Positions 22,340 to 29,870 of a stretch of DNA of 64,000 nt are shown here, piece by piece. Position 1 is the first letter of the stretch, and every line of letters begins with the position of its first letter. This DNA is from AC-32 sp963772975. Lineage in GTDB: Bacteria; Actinomycetota; Thermoleophilia; Gaiellales; Gaiellaceae. Where the stretch lies: NCBI GenBank assembly GCA_963772975.1, contig CAVYZH010000010.1, positions 186,001 to 250,000 of the forward strand. Reading direction: 5' to 3'. The notes beneath the pieces are model-generated. The model had not been told where the DNA came from and ran no database searches. It saw only the letters and a program-made list of their open reading frames with translations. The translations under genes were made by a program, and so were the position numbers.

Positions 22340-23386
22340 ATGGCGATCGCGCGATCAGCCGAGCCCGTCGGCTCGCTGCAGGAAGTCCGCGAGGCAGGCC
22401 TCGACCGCGAGGACCTGCTCGCCACCTACCGCAACATGCTGACCACACGCGCGATCGAGGAGCGCGGCCACATCCTCTACAAGCAGGGCAAGATCCCTGG
22501 CTCGTTCTACACGGGCCGCGGCAACGAGGCCGCGGCGGTCGGCGTCGCCACCGCGATGGGCCTGGAGGACGTCGGCACGCCGCTTCACCGCGACATGGGC
22601 GTCCACGTCACGCGCGGCGTCGAGCCCTGGCGGATCTTCGCGCAGTACATGGGCCGCGCCGACGGTCCGACCAAGGGCAGGGACGGCAACGTGCACATGG
22701 CCGACTCGAACCTCGGCCTCCTCGCGATGGTCAGCCACCTGCCGGCGATGCTGCCGGTCGCCGTCGGCTGCGCGCTCGCCTTCCGGATCCGCGAGGAGAG
22801 CCGCGTCGCGGTCGGCTGGTTCGGCGAGGGCGCCTCCGCGCGCGGCGACACGCACGAGGCGATGAACCTCGCCGGCGTCCGCAAGCTTCCGGTTGTCTTC
22901 GTCTGCGACAACAACCAGTGGGCCTACTCGACGCCGACCTACCTCGAGTACGCGACCGAGCACGTCGCCGACCGCGCTGAGGCCTACGGCTTCGAGGGCG
23001 TGGTCGTCGACGGCAACGACGTGCTCGCCGTCTACCGCGAAGCCAAGCGCGCGGTCGAGAAGGCGCGCCAGGGCGGCGGCCCGACGCTGCTCGAGTGCCT
23101 GACCCTGCGCATGGAGGGCCACGCCGTTCACGACGACGCCTTCTACGTCCCGAAGGACATGTTCGAGCGCTGGGCCGCGAACGACCCGATCGAGCGCTTC
23201 CGCAGCTGGCTGCGCGAGCACGCCGAGCTGACCGACGAGCAGGAGGACGAGATCGCGGCCGGGGTCAAGAAGCTCCTGAACGAGTCGCTCCAGCGCGCGG
23301 AGGAGTCGCCGCTGCCGGATCCGTCGACGCTCAAGGACGGCGTCTTCGCCACACCCGAAGACCTCGACACCCCGCACCACAAGTAG
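22340..23386 (+). CDS. 2-oxoacid dehydrogenase E1 component, alpha subunit
   Basis: A 348-residue thiamine-diphosphate enzyme subunit of the heterodimeric (pyruvate or branched-chain) E1 type. It has LATYRNMLTTRAIEERGHIL, LHRDMGVHVTRGVEPWRIFA, the TPP/Mg-binding GWFGEGASARGDTHEAMNLA followed by VCDNNQWAYST, and the phosphorylation-loop-like GHAVHDDAFYVPKDMF. It decarboxylates the 2-oxoacid and passes the acyl group to the lipoyl E2. The beta subunit follows after two bases and E2 after that. The substrate (pyruvate, branched-chain keto acid or acetoin) is not decided by sequence. Confidence 0.93.
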   Translation: MAIARSAEPVGSLQEVREAGLDREDLLATYRNMLTTRAIEERGHILYKQGKIPGSFYTGRGNEAAAVGVATAMGLEDVGTPLHRDMGVHVTRGVEPWRIFAQYMGRADGPTKGRDGNVHMADSNLGLLAMVSHLPAMLPVAVGCALAFRIREESRVAVGWFGEGASARGDTHEAMNLAGVRKLPVVFVCDNNQWAYSTPTYLEYATEHVADRAEAYGFEGVVVDGNDVLAVYREAKRAVEKARQGGGPTLLECLTLRMEGHAVHDDAFYVPKDMFERWAANDPIERFRSWLREHAELTDEQEDEIAAGVKKLLNESLQRAEESPLPDPSTLKDGVFATPEDLDTPHHK

Positions 23387-23388
23387 CC

Positions 23389-24363
23389 ATGCCCGAGATG
23401 ACCTACCTGCAGGCGATCTCGGACGGCCTCCGCCAGGAGATGCGCCGCGACAAGCGCGTGTTCGTGATCGGTGAGGACGTCGGCGTCTACGGCGGCGCGT
23501 TCAAGGTGACGCTCGGCTTCCAGGAGGAGTTCGGCCCGTGGCGCGTGATCGACGCGCCGCTCTCGGAGACGGCGATCGTCGGCGGCTGCACCGGCGCGGC
23601 GATCATGGGCATGCGCCCGGTCGCCGAGATGCAGTTCGCCGACTTCATCTCCTGCGCGTGGGACCACCTGGTGACGGTCGCGGCCAAGCAGCGCTGGCGC
23701 GCCGGCACGCCGGTCCCGATCACGGTGCGGCTCCCCTCGGGCGGCGGCTTCTCAGGCGGCCCCTTCCATTCGCAGAACCCGGAGAGCTCGTTCGCGCACA
23801 TCCCCGGCCTGAAGGTGATCTGCCCCGCGACGCCCGAGGACGCGAAAGGCCTGCTCGCGACCGCGATCCAGGACCCGAACCCCTGCCTCTACTTCGAGCA
23901 CAAGCATCTCTACCGGCGCCTCAAGGCCGAGGTGCCTGAGGAGCGCTACGAGACGCCCTTCGGCAAGGCCCGCGTCCACCGCGAAGGCGAAGATGTCTCC
24001 GTGATCACCTGGGGAGCGATGGTGCACACCGCCGACGAAGCTGCGCAGCAGCTCGAGGGCGACGGCATCTCGGTCGAGATCGTCGACCTGCGCACGCTGA
24101 TCCCCTGGGACAAGCAGGCCGTGCTGGCGTCGGTGTCGAAGACCTCCAAGGTGGTCGTCTTGCACGAGGACACGCACACCGGCGGCTTCGGCGGCGAGAT
24201 CGCGGCCACGATCGCGGAGGAGGCGTTCGAGGACCTCGACGCGCCGCTGAAGCGGATCGCCGCGCCCGACACGCCCGTGCCGTTCTCGCCGGTGCTCGAG
24301 AAGGCCTACATCCCGCAGGTCGAGGACGTCGTCGCCGGAATCAAGGAAGTCGCCGAGTACTGA
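23389..24363 (+). CDS. 2-oxoacid dehydrogenase E1 component, beta subunit
   Basis: A 324-residue beta subunit: MTYLQAISDGLRQEMRRDKR, VFVIGEDVGVYGGAFKVTLG, then VIDAPLSETAIVGGCTGAAI, then SGGPFHSQNPESSFAHIPGL. It shares the E1 active site with alpha; the Glu and His residues of IGEDVG and GPFHSQ contact the cofactor and substrate. The ATG at 23389 is two bases after the alpha stop, and its own stop overlaps the E2 start as TGATGG. The regular spacing indicates one transcript. Confidence 0.94.
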   Translation: MPEMTYLQAISDGLRQEMRRDKRVFVIGEDVGVYGGAFKVTLGFQEEFGPWRVIDAPLSETAIVGGCTGAAIMGMRPVAEMQFADFISCAWDHLVTVAAKQRWRAGTPVPITVRLPSGGGFSGGPFHSQNPESSFAHIPGLKVICPATPEDAKGLLATAIQDPNPCLYFEHKHLYRRLKAEVPEERYETPFGKARVHREGEDVSVITWGAMVHTADEAAQQLEGDGISVEIVDLRTLIPWDKQAVLASVSKTSKVVVLHEDTHTGGFGGEIAATIAEEAFEDLDAPLKRIAAPDTPVPFSPVLEKAYIPQVEDVVAGIKEVAEY

Positions 24364-24872
24364 TGGCGACCACGTCCACGATCGACGTCGTCATGCCCCA
24401 GATGGGCGTCTCGGTCTCCGAGGGGACGATCACCAAGTGGCTCAAGCAGGAAGGCGAGCCGATCGAGGCCGACGAGTCGCTGCTCGAGATCTCGACCGAC
24501 AAGGTCGACACGGAAGTGCCGAGCCCCGGCTCGGGTGTCGTGCAGCAGATCCTCGTCCAGGAGGGCGAGACGGTCGAGGTCGGGACGAAGCTCGCGGTGA
24601 TCGCGCCCGTGGGCGCCGAGGCTCCGGCCGCGGAAGAGACACCGCCCGAGCTCGAGCCCGAGCCCGCGGCCGAAGAGCCGGAGCCGAGGAAGAGACGCCG
24701 GAGCCAGAAGCCGCACCGCCCGCCCCGGCCCCGCCGGCGCCCGCGCCGGTTGCGGCCGACGGCAACGGCGGCGGCGAGAAGACGTTCGTCTCGCCGGTCG
24801 TCGCCCGGATCGCGTCCGAGCACGGCGTCGATGTCGGCCAGGTCTCCGGCACCGGCCGCGGCGGCCGCGTGA
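24363..24872 (+). CDS. 2-oxoacid dehydrogenase E2, N-terminal lipoyl domain (frameshifted gene)
   Basis: The lipoyl domain of E2 occupies residues about 5-80: IDVVMPQMGVSVSEGTITKW, then LLEISTDKVDTEVPSPGSGV, in which the K of TDKVDTE is the lipoylated lysine. It continues with a Pro/Glu-rich linker. Near 24690 the frame slips by one base and becomes arginine/proline-rich; the real linker PEPEAAPPAPAPPAPAP and the E3-binding domain VSPVVARIASEHGVDVGQVS, then GTGRGGRVTKKDILAFVE, are in another frame up to 25066. The complete gene is 24363-25781. LipB and LipA, encoded downstream, would lipoylate it. Confidence 0.85.
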   Translation: MATTSTIDVVMPQMGVSVSEGTITKWLKQEGEPIEADESLLEISTDKVDTEVPSPGSGVVQQILVQEGETVEVGTKLAVIAPVGAEAPAAEETPPELEPEPAAEEPEPRKRRRSQKPHRPPRPRRRPRRLRPTATAAARRRSSRRSSPGSRPSTASMSARSPAPAAAAA

Positions 24873-25088
24873 CCAAGAAGGACATCCTCGCCTTCGTCGA
24901 GTCCGGCGGCGCGCAGCAGCCGCCGCCTCAGGAGCAGGCAGCCCCGCCGGTCCCCGAGGCCCCGCCCGCGCCGGCACCTGCGCAGCCCGAGCCCGCCCGC
25001 CCCCGCCCCGGCAGCACCCCCGGCCCCGGCCCCGGCATCCGCTGCTGCGGCGCAGCCGGAGGCTGAGCCGGGCGAGTCCTACGAGCCC

Positions 25089-25781
25089 ATGACCGCCATG
25101 CGGCGCGGCATCGCCGAGCACATGCGCCGCTCGCTCGACACCTCCGCCCACGTGACGAGCGCGATCGAGGTCGACATGTCTCGCGTGGTGGCGATCCGCA
25201 AGAAGCTGAAGGCCGAGTACCAGAAGAGCTACGGCGTCAACCCGACCTACCTGGCCTTCGTCGCCCGCGCGACCGTCGAGACGCTGCGCGACTACCCGTG
25301 GATCAACGGCGAGCTGCGCGGCGACCAGATCGTGACGCGCAACTACGTCAACCTCGGCTTCGCGGTCGAGCTCGCCGACGGCAAGGGCCTGATCGTCCCG
25401 GTCGTCCGCCACACCGAGGGCCTGAATCTGCTCGGCATGGCGCGCTCGATCTCCGACATCGCACAGCGGGCCCGCGACAAGAAGCTGCTCCCGGACGACG
25501 TCCAGGGCGGCACCTTCACGATCACGAACCCCGGCGGCTACGGCACCTTCCACGGCACGCCCGTGATCAGCCAGCCGCAGGCCGCGATCCTCGGCACCTA
25601 CGCCGTCGTCAAGCGGCCGTGGGTGATTCAGGACGACCGCGGCGAGGACGTGATCGCGATCCGGCCGATCATGAACCTGACGCTCACGTACGACCACCGG
25701 CTCGTGGACGGCGCGCTCGCCGGCCGCTTCCTGCGCGACCTGCGCGAGAAGCTCGAGTCGTGGGACGAAGACTCGTATTGA
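25089..25781 (+). CDS. 2-oxoacid dehydrogenase E2, C-terminal acyltransferase domain (frameshifted gene)
   Basis: The catalytic core of E2, 230 residues in this frame: MTAMRRGIAEHMRRSLDTSA at its start, then VNPTYLAFVARATVETLRDY, VNLGFAVELADGKGLIVPVV, and the active-site TLTYDHRLVDGALAGRFLRD whose H and D are the catalytic pair. The same frame reads back through QPEAEPGESYEP into a Pro/Ala linker, while the E3-binding domain is in another frame, so a second one-base slip lies in the C-rich run at about 24990-25040. The two slips cancel. The gene would code for about 472 residues. Confidence 0.88.
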   Translation: MTAMRRGIAEHMRRSLDTSAHVTSAIEVDMSRVVAIRKKLKAEYQKSYGVNPTYLAFVARATVETLRDYPWINGELRGDQIVTRNYVNLGFAVELADGKGLIVPVVRHTEGLNLLGMARSISDIAQRARDKKLLPDDVQGGTFTITNPGGYGTFHGTPVISQPQAAILGTYAVVKRPWVIQDDRGEDVIAIRPIMNLTLTYDHRLVDGALAGRFLRDLREKLESWDEDSY

Positions 25782-25782
25782 C

Positions 25783-26151
25783 GTGAGTTCACGGGGGGAA
25801 CGCGGTCTTCCCCTCGTTCGAGCCGACGCACTGTTTGAAGGGGTGCTGGGCGTCGTGCTGCTGCTCGGCGCGGCGACGGGCGCGCTAGACAGCGGTGACT
25901 TCCCCGCGCCGGTGGGGACGCCCCTGCTACTTATCGCGGGCTGGGTGCTGCTGACGCTCTGCGGCCTGATCTGGGCCGGACGGATCGGGATTCGGGCGCT
26001 CGCGCTCGGCAACGGCATCACCGCGGTCGCCGGCTTCCTCTGGCTGCTCCTGGCCGAGGGGTGGTCGACGGCAGGCGCCGTGCTGGTGGCGATCACGGTC
26101 GCCGGGCTCGCCGGCCTGGCCGCCGCGCAGGCCGCTACGCTCCGGGCGTGA
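25783..26151 (+). CDS. Small membrane protein, unknown
   Basis: A 122-residue protein with four hydrophobic segments: about residues 20-37, 45-65, 70-88 and 95-118, with very few charges between them. The GTG at 25783 is one base beyond the E2 stop, and its own stop overlaps the lipB start as GTGA. It is therefore in the dehydrogenase-lipB transcript. I do not recognise the family. Confidence 0.65.
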   Translation: MSSRGERGLPLVRADALFEGVLGVVLLLGAATGALDSGDFPAPVGTPLLLIAGWVLLTLCGLIWAGRIGIRALALGNGITAVAGFLWLLLAEGWSTAGAVLVAITVAGLAGLAAAQAATLRA

Positions 26152-26840
26152 GCCGCCCCGGGTACGTCTACCACCTGCGCGAGCCGGTCGGCTACGACGA
26201 GGGCTGGGAGATGCAGCGCCGCCTTGCGGACGCCGTCTCACGCGGCGCGATGCCCGACACGGTGCTGCTGCTCGAGCACGCGCCGGTGATCACGCTCGGC
26301 CGCCGCACCGAGCCGGGCGAGCTGCACGTCCCCGACGACGCGGAGGTCGAGATCGTCGAGACCGACCGCGGCGGCAAGTCGACCTACCACGGCCCGGGCC
26401 AGCTCGTCTGCTACCCGATCTTCGACCTGACCCGCCACGGCCAGGACGTGAAGCGTTACTGCCGCGACCTCGAGGAGGCGCTGATCCACACGCTACTGCC
26501 GCTCGGCGTCGCCGCGACGCGGATCGACGGCCTGACCGGCATCTGGGTCAACCCGCCGCCCACGAAGATCGCGAGCATCGGAATCCACATCTCGAAGTGG
26601 GTCACGACGCACGGCTACGCGCTGAACGTCGACCTCGACCCGGCGCCCTTCACCGACTGGATCACGGCGTGCGGGATCGAGGACGCGGCCTTCACCACGG
26701 TCGCGCGGGAGCTCGGCCGGCCGGTGAACGTCGAAGAGGTGCGGCCGCACGCGGTGACGGCGCTCGAGGAGGTCTTCGAGCTCGAGCTCGAGCCGCTGAC
26801 CCTCGAGCACCTCCATGCGCCCGGGCTCCTGCGGGTGTAG
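26148..26840 (+). CDS. lipB: Lipoyl(octanoyl) transferase LipB
   Basis: A 230-residue octanoyltransferase that moves octanoate from acyl carrier protein to lipoyl domains, the first step of endogenous lipoylation. Signature segments are RGGKSTYHGPGQLVCYPIFD, then KIASIGIHISKWVTTHGYAL, and the catalytic-cysteine region TACGIEDAAFTTVARELGRP. The lysine of KIASIG completes the active site. The GTG at 26148 overlaps the stop of the membrane-protein gene. It lies just after the E2 gene, whose lipoyl domain is the obvious target, and lipA is 1.6 kb downstream. Confidence 0.95.
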   Translation: MSRPGYVYHLREPVGYDEGWEMQRRLADAVSRGAMPDTVLLLEHAPVITLGRRTEPGELHVPDDAEVEIVETDRGGKSTYHGPGQLVCYPIFDLTRHGQDVKRYCRDLEEALIHTLLPLGVAATRIDGLTGIWVNPPPTKIASIGIHISKWVTTHGYALNVDLDPAPFTDWITACGIEDAAFTTVARELGRPVNVEEVRPHAVTALEEVFELELEPLTLEHLHAPGLLRV

Positions 26841-26843
26841 CGT
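26838..26843 (+). promoter_or_regulatory. Putative leaderless -10 hexamer
   Basis: TAGCGT overlaps the lipB stop codon and ends six bases before the ATG at 26850. Confidence 0.4.
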
Positions 26844-26849
26844 TACGCC

Positions 26850-27050
26850 ATGCTCAACAAACTCCGCGCCTGGTGGAACAAGGACTCCGAAACGCTCGCC
26901 GAAGAGGAGACCTCGCCCGACGAGACGGCCCTCGAGCGCGACATCGCGCAGGAGGACTACGAGGGCAAGAAGGACGACCTCGGCGGCGGTGGCTACGCCC
27001 GCGAGCCGCACTCCGACTTCGAGCGAGACTCCGAAAAACCCCGCTATTAG
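26850..27050 (+). CDS. Small acidic protein, unknown
   Basis: A 66-residue, strongly charged protein without Cys or His motifs beyond one H: an N-terminal amphipathic helix (MLNKLRAWWNKD) followed by a Glu/Asp-rich stretch and a glycine patch (DDLGGGGYARE). The composition suggests a largely disordered peptide. It starts at the ATG at 26850 with a -10-like hexamer six bases before it. Confidence 0.5.
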   Translation: MLNKLRAWWNKDSETLAEEETSPDETALERDIAQEDYEGKKDDLGGGGYAREPHSDFERDSEKPRY

Positions 27051-27056
27051 GCGGCG

Positions 27057-27656
27057 TTGAACCCCGGACGGCTCGAGACCTTCGCGGACGGCGTCTTCGC
27101 GATCGCCGCCACGCTGCTGATTCTCAACGTCGACGCGCAGGTCCCGGGCGACGTTCCCGATCTAGGCGCGCAACTCAGGCACATCTGGCCGTCCTACGTC
27201 GCCTATGCGGCTAGCTTCGTCACGATCGGGATCATGTGGATCAACCACCACACGATCATGTCGCAGGTGGATAAGACCGACCGCCGCTTCCTCGTCGCGA
27301 ACATCGGCCTCTTGCTCTGCGTAGCGTTCTTCCCGTTCACGACCAGGCTCGTTGCGGAGCACGTTCGGGGCAGCGGAGCCGAGGATGCGGCCCTCGCTTA
27401 CGGCTTCACCGCCGTCATCACGGCCATCATGTTCAACGTCACGTGGTTCTACGCCGCGCTCGGCCGCCGGCTGCTGCGCGACGACGCCGATCACGCGATC
27501 GTGAGCGGCATTAGCCGCGCCTATATCCCCGGGCCGTGGATCTACCTGACGGCGACGCTCGTCGCATTCCTCAGCCCGGTCACGAGCATCATCCTGTTCG
27601 GGCTGATCGCCCTCTTCTACGTGGTCGAGAGCTCGATCATCGGCAACTCGACTTAG
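27057..27656 (+). CDS. TMEM175-family potassium channel-like protein
   Basis: A 199-residue membrane protein with the TMEM175 pattern. The first helix reads RLETFADGVFAIAATLLILN, matching the FSDxxxxxxxTLL filter motif, and is followed by YAASFVTIGIMWINHHTIM and further hydrophobic segments for six helices in total. Bacterial members form potassium-selective channels as tetramers. The start at TTG 27057 (MNPGRLETF) has TATTAG just before it. It converges by four bases on the HD-GYP gene. Confidence 0.85.
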   Translation: MNPGRLETFADGVFAIAATLLILNVDAQVPGDVPDLGAQLRHIWPSYVAYAASFVTIGIMWINHHTIMSQVDKTDRRFLVANIGLLLCVAFFPFTTRLVAEHVRGSGAEDAALAYGFTAVITAIMFNVTWFYAALGRRLLRDDADHAIVSGISRAYIPGPWIYLTATLVAFLSPVTSIILFGLIALFYVVESSIIGNST

Positions 27657-28120
27657 AGCGAGGCGAGCAGCGCGTCCACGACGCGCGGGTCGAACTGAGT
27701 GCCGCTGCAAGCTCGCAGCTCTGTCTGCGCCTGCTCGGCCGGGAGCGCCTTGCGGTACGAGCGGTCGCTTGTCATCGCGTTGTAGGCGTCGCAGCAGGAG
27801 ACGATCCGCGCCAACAGCGGGATACGCTCGCCGGCGAGGCGGTCGGGATAGCCGTTGCCGTCCCAGCGCTCGTGGCAGGAGCGCACCACACGCCCGATCT
27901 CACCGAGCAGGCCGCCGACGCGCAGCAGCAGCTGCTCGCCCTCGACCGTGTGGCGCTCCATCACCTTGCGCTCCTCGTCGGTGAGCGGCCCGGGCTTGTT
28001 GATGATCTCGTTCGGGAACCGGACCTTGCCCACGTCGTGCAGCAGAGCCGCGAACTCGAGGTCGCGCCGCTCGCGGGAGCCGAGCTCGAGCTCGTCCGCG
28101 ACGCGCTCGGCGACTGGCAC
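27653..28120 (-). CDS. HD-GYP domain protein, 5'-truncated
   Basis: The C-terminal 155 residues of an HD-GYP phosphodiesterase, the class that degrades cyclic di-GMP. Motifs are intact: LEFAALLHDVGKV (the HD pair), RHTVEGEQLLL, VVRSCHERWDGNGYPDRLAG (GYP motif), IVSCCDAYNAMTSDRSYRKA. The domain begins abruptly at VPVAERVADELELGSRERRD: the first helix of the HD fold and any sensor domain are missing, and upstream lies the tail of an unrelated secreted-protein gene on the other strand. A GTG at 28120 could start a truncated product. The break looks like a rearrangement. Confidence 0.7.
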   Translation of the reverse strand: MPVAERVADELELGSRERRDLEFAALLHDVGKVRFPNEIINKPGPLTDEERKVMERHTVEGEQLLLRVGGLLGEIGRVVRSCHERWDGNGYPDRLAGERIPLLARIVSCCDAYNAMTSDRSYRKALPAEQAQTELRACSGTQFDPRVVDALLASL

Positions 28121-28396
28121 ATGCGCCTGTTCGCCAAGAACGTCGGCTCCCCGAGCGGCAGGCTGCACGTGCAGGTGGTCGTGCCGAGCCTCCTCGGCGG
28201 CCTGCTGACGATCCTCGATGGCGACAAGATCGGCGCCAACGGCAGCTGGGCTCCGTCCCCGCAGGTCAAGCTCGCGCTCTGCAACGTGACGAGCCTGCTC
28301 GGCACCAGGGCGGTCGCTTTCCGCTTCACGCCCGTCGGCGCGGGCGCGGCCTTCCAGATCGACGACGTCTATCTGGATCCCTGGAAAGACCGCTAG
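28121..28396 (+). pseudogene. C-terminal remnant of a secreted protein
   Basis: A 91-residue fragment: MRLFAKNVGSPSGRLHVQVV, then VPSLLGGLLTILDGDKIG, then FRFTPVGAGAAFQIDDVYLD. Beta-sandwich C-terminal domains ending in IDDVY(L/V)DP are, from memory, common in secreted actinobacterial proteins. Only this domain is present, and the sequence before it belongs to the HD-GYP gene on the other strand. It is probably a broken gene piece. The ATG at 28121 directly abuts the GTG of the HD-GYP frame. Confidence 0.5.
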
Positions 28397-28411
28397 AGCC
28401 TGCGCCGTCTC

Positions 28412-28417
28412 TAGACT
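28412..28417 (+). promoter_or_regulatory. Putative leaderless -10 hexamer of lipA
   Basis: TAGACT, seven bases before the ATG at 28425, with no ribosome-binding site between. Confidence 0.45.
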
Positions 28418-28424
28418 CAGGGCC

Positions 28425-29345
28425 ATGGAGCGATCGCTGCCCGTGGCCGAGCGGCCTCGCCGCCCCGAATGGATGAAGGTGCGGGCGCCGAGCGCGGACT
28501 CCGCGTACTTCGACGTCCGCAAGCTGATCCACGGCGCCTCCCTGAACACGATCTGCGAGGAGGCGCGCTGCCCGAACATCGCCGAGTGCTGGGGCCGCGG
28601 GACCGCGACCTTCCAGATCCTCGGCGAGACCTGCACGCGCGCCTGCCGCTACTGCTACGTCCACTCCGGCCGGCCCGAGGAGCCGCCCGACCCGCTCGAG
28701 CCGCTACGGCTCGCGGCGGCGGCCGCCAAGATGAACCTCAAGCACGTGGTCGTCACCTCGGTCGACCGTGACGACGTCCCCGATCGCGGCGCCGGCCACT
28801 ACGCGGCCACGATCCGGGCGCTCAAGCGCAAGGTGCCCGAGGCGACGATCGAGATCCTCACACCCGACTTCCTCGGCGTCGAGGAGGAGGCGCTGCGCAC
28901 GATCCTCGTCGAGCGCCCAGACGTCTTCAACCACAACATCGAGACCGTCCGCCGCCTGCATGCGCGTATGCGCGGCGCCAAGGCGAGCTACGACAAGGCG
29001 CTCTGGCTGCTCGGGCGCGCGAAAGAGCTCGCCGACTACCCGGTGCTGACGAAGTCCGGGATCATCGTCGGCCTCGGCGAGACGAACGACGAGGTCGTGG
29101 ACACGCTGCGCGACCTCCGCGAGCACGGAGTGGACGTGGTCACGATCGGGCAGTACCTGCAACCGAGTGCGAAGCACGCGAAGATCGACCGCTGGGTGCA
29201 CCCGGACGAGTTCCGCTGGTTCCGAGAGCAGGGCGAGGCGCTCGGCTTCGGCTCGGTCTTCAGCGGTCCGCTCGTTCGCAGCTCCTACCGCGCCGACGAG
29301 CAGCGGCACGCGGCGGCGACGGGCCGTGGCGCGGTGGCGTACTAG
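28425..29345 (+). CDS. lipA: Lipoyl synthase LipA
   Basis: A 306-residue radical-SAM enzyme that inserts two sulfur atoms into protein-bound octanoate. It has the N-terminal auxiliary Fe-S cysteines in ICEEARCPNIAECWGRG, the radical-SAM TCTRACRYCYVHSG (CxxxCxxC), and SVDRDDVPDRGAGHYAATI. The auxiliary motif is usually CxxxxCxxxxxC, which fits ICEEARCPNIAEC. The C-terminal RSSYRADEQ keeps the usual R-S-S-Y-x-A. The protein completes the lipoylation of the E2 encoded upstream together with LipB. It begins at ATG 28425 and is likely leaderless. Confidence 0.96.
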   Translation: MERSLPVAERPRRPEWMKVRAPSADSAYFDVRKLIHGASLNTICEEARCPNIAECWGRGTATFQILGETCTRACRYCYVHSGRPEEPPDPLEPLRLAAAAAKMNLKHVVVTSVDRDDVPDRGAGHYAATIRALKRKVPEATIEILTPDFLGVEEEALRTILVERPDVFNHNIETVRRLHARMRGAKASYDKALWLLGRAKELADYPVLTKSGIIVGLGETNDEVVDTLRDLREHGVDVVTIGQYLQPSAKHAKIDRWVHPDEFRWFREQGEALGFGSVFSGPLVRSSYRADEQRHAAATGRGAVAY

Positions 29346-29444
29346 CGCCGCGCTCGCGAGCGTGGCGACGGTCACGCGCACCGGACCGAGTTCGACCTCT
29401 CGCAGGTCGCCTGCGCCGACGCTTAGACTCTGCGCCCTCGGGGC

Positions 29445-29819
29445 ATGTCGATGGATATGACCAGAGCACAAGTGCTGCTGCTGGCGACGGCGGCCCTCCT
29501 CGCGGCCGGCGCCGCATCCGCCGACGGCCGCACGGCCGCCAAGCCGAGACTGACGCTCGTGAAGCGAGCGCCGCTCCAGGTTCAGGGGCTCGGCTTCAAT
29601 GTCCGCGAGCGCGTCCGTGTGACGGCCTCGAGCGAGACCACCGGCTCCACGGTGCGTGCCGTCGTGCGAACGACGCCACGCGGCACGTTCATCGCCCGGC
29701 TCGGCAGGTGGAATCGCTGTACGGCGGTTACCGTCAAGGCCGTCGGGGCGAAGGGCGACCGCGCGACGCTCGTGGTCCGGCCGCCGCCGCCGATCGACGT
29801 GCCCTGCTGGGGCATCTGA
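29445..29819 (+). CDS. Small secreted protein, unknown
   Basis: A 124-residue protein with a signal peptide (TRAQVLLLATAALLAAGAAS, cleavage probably after ADG or ASA) followed by a beta-sandwich-like region with regular hydrophobic strands (PRLTLVKRAPLQVQGLGF, then GTFIARLGRWNRCTAVTVKA). It ends VPCWGI, and the two Cys residues could form one disulfide. No enzyme motif. The start may be ATG 29445, 29451 or 29457. It converges on the propeller-protein gene across a bidirectional hairpin. Confidence 0.55.
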   Translation: MSMDMTRAQVLLLATAALLAAGAASADGRTAAKPRLTLVKRAPLQVQGLGFNVRERVRVTASSETTGSTVRAVVRTTPRGTFIARLGRWNRCTAVTVKAVGAKGDRATLVVRPPPPIDVPCWGI

Positions 29820-29824
29820 GATGT

Positions 29825-29858
29825 GATCGAGGGGCCGCCGCGCGGCGGCCCCTCGATC
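29825..29858. terminator. Bidirectional terminator hairpin
   Basis: A 15-bp perfect stem (GATCGAGGGGCCGCC and its complement) with loop GCGC between two convergent genes ending at 29819 and 29871. Confidence 0.75.
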
Positions 29859-29870
29859 GTTTGGCGTCGC

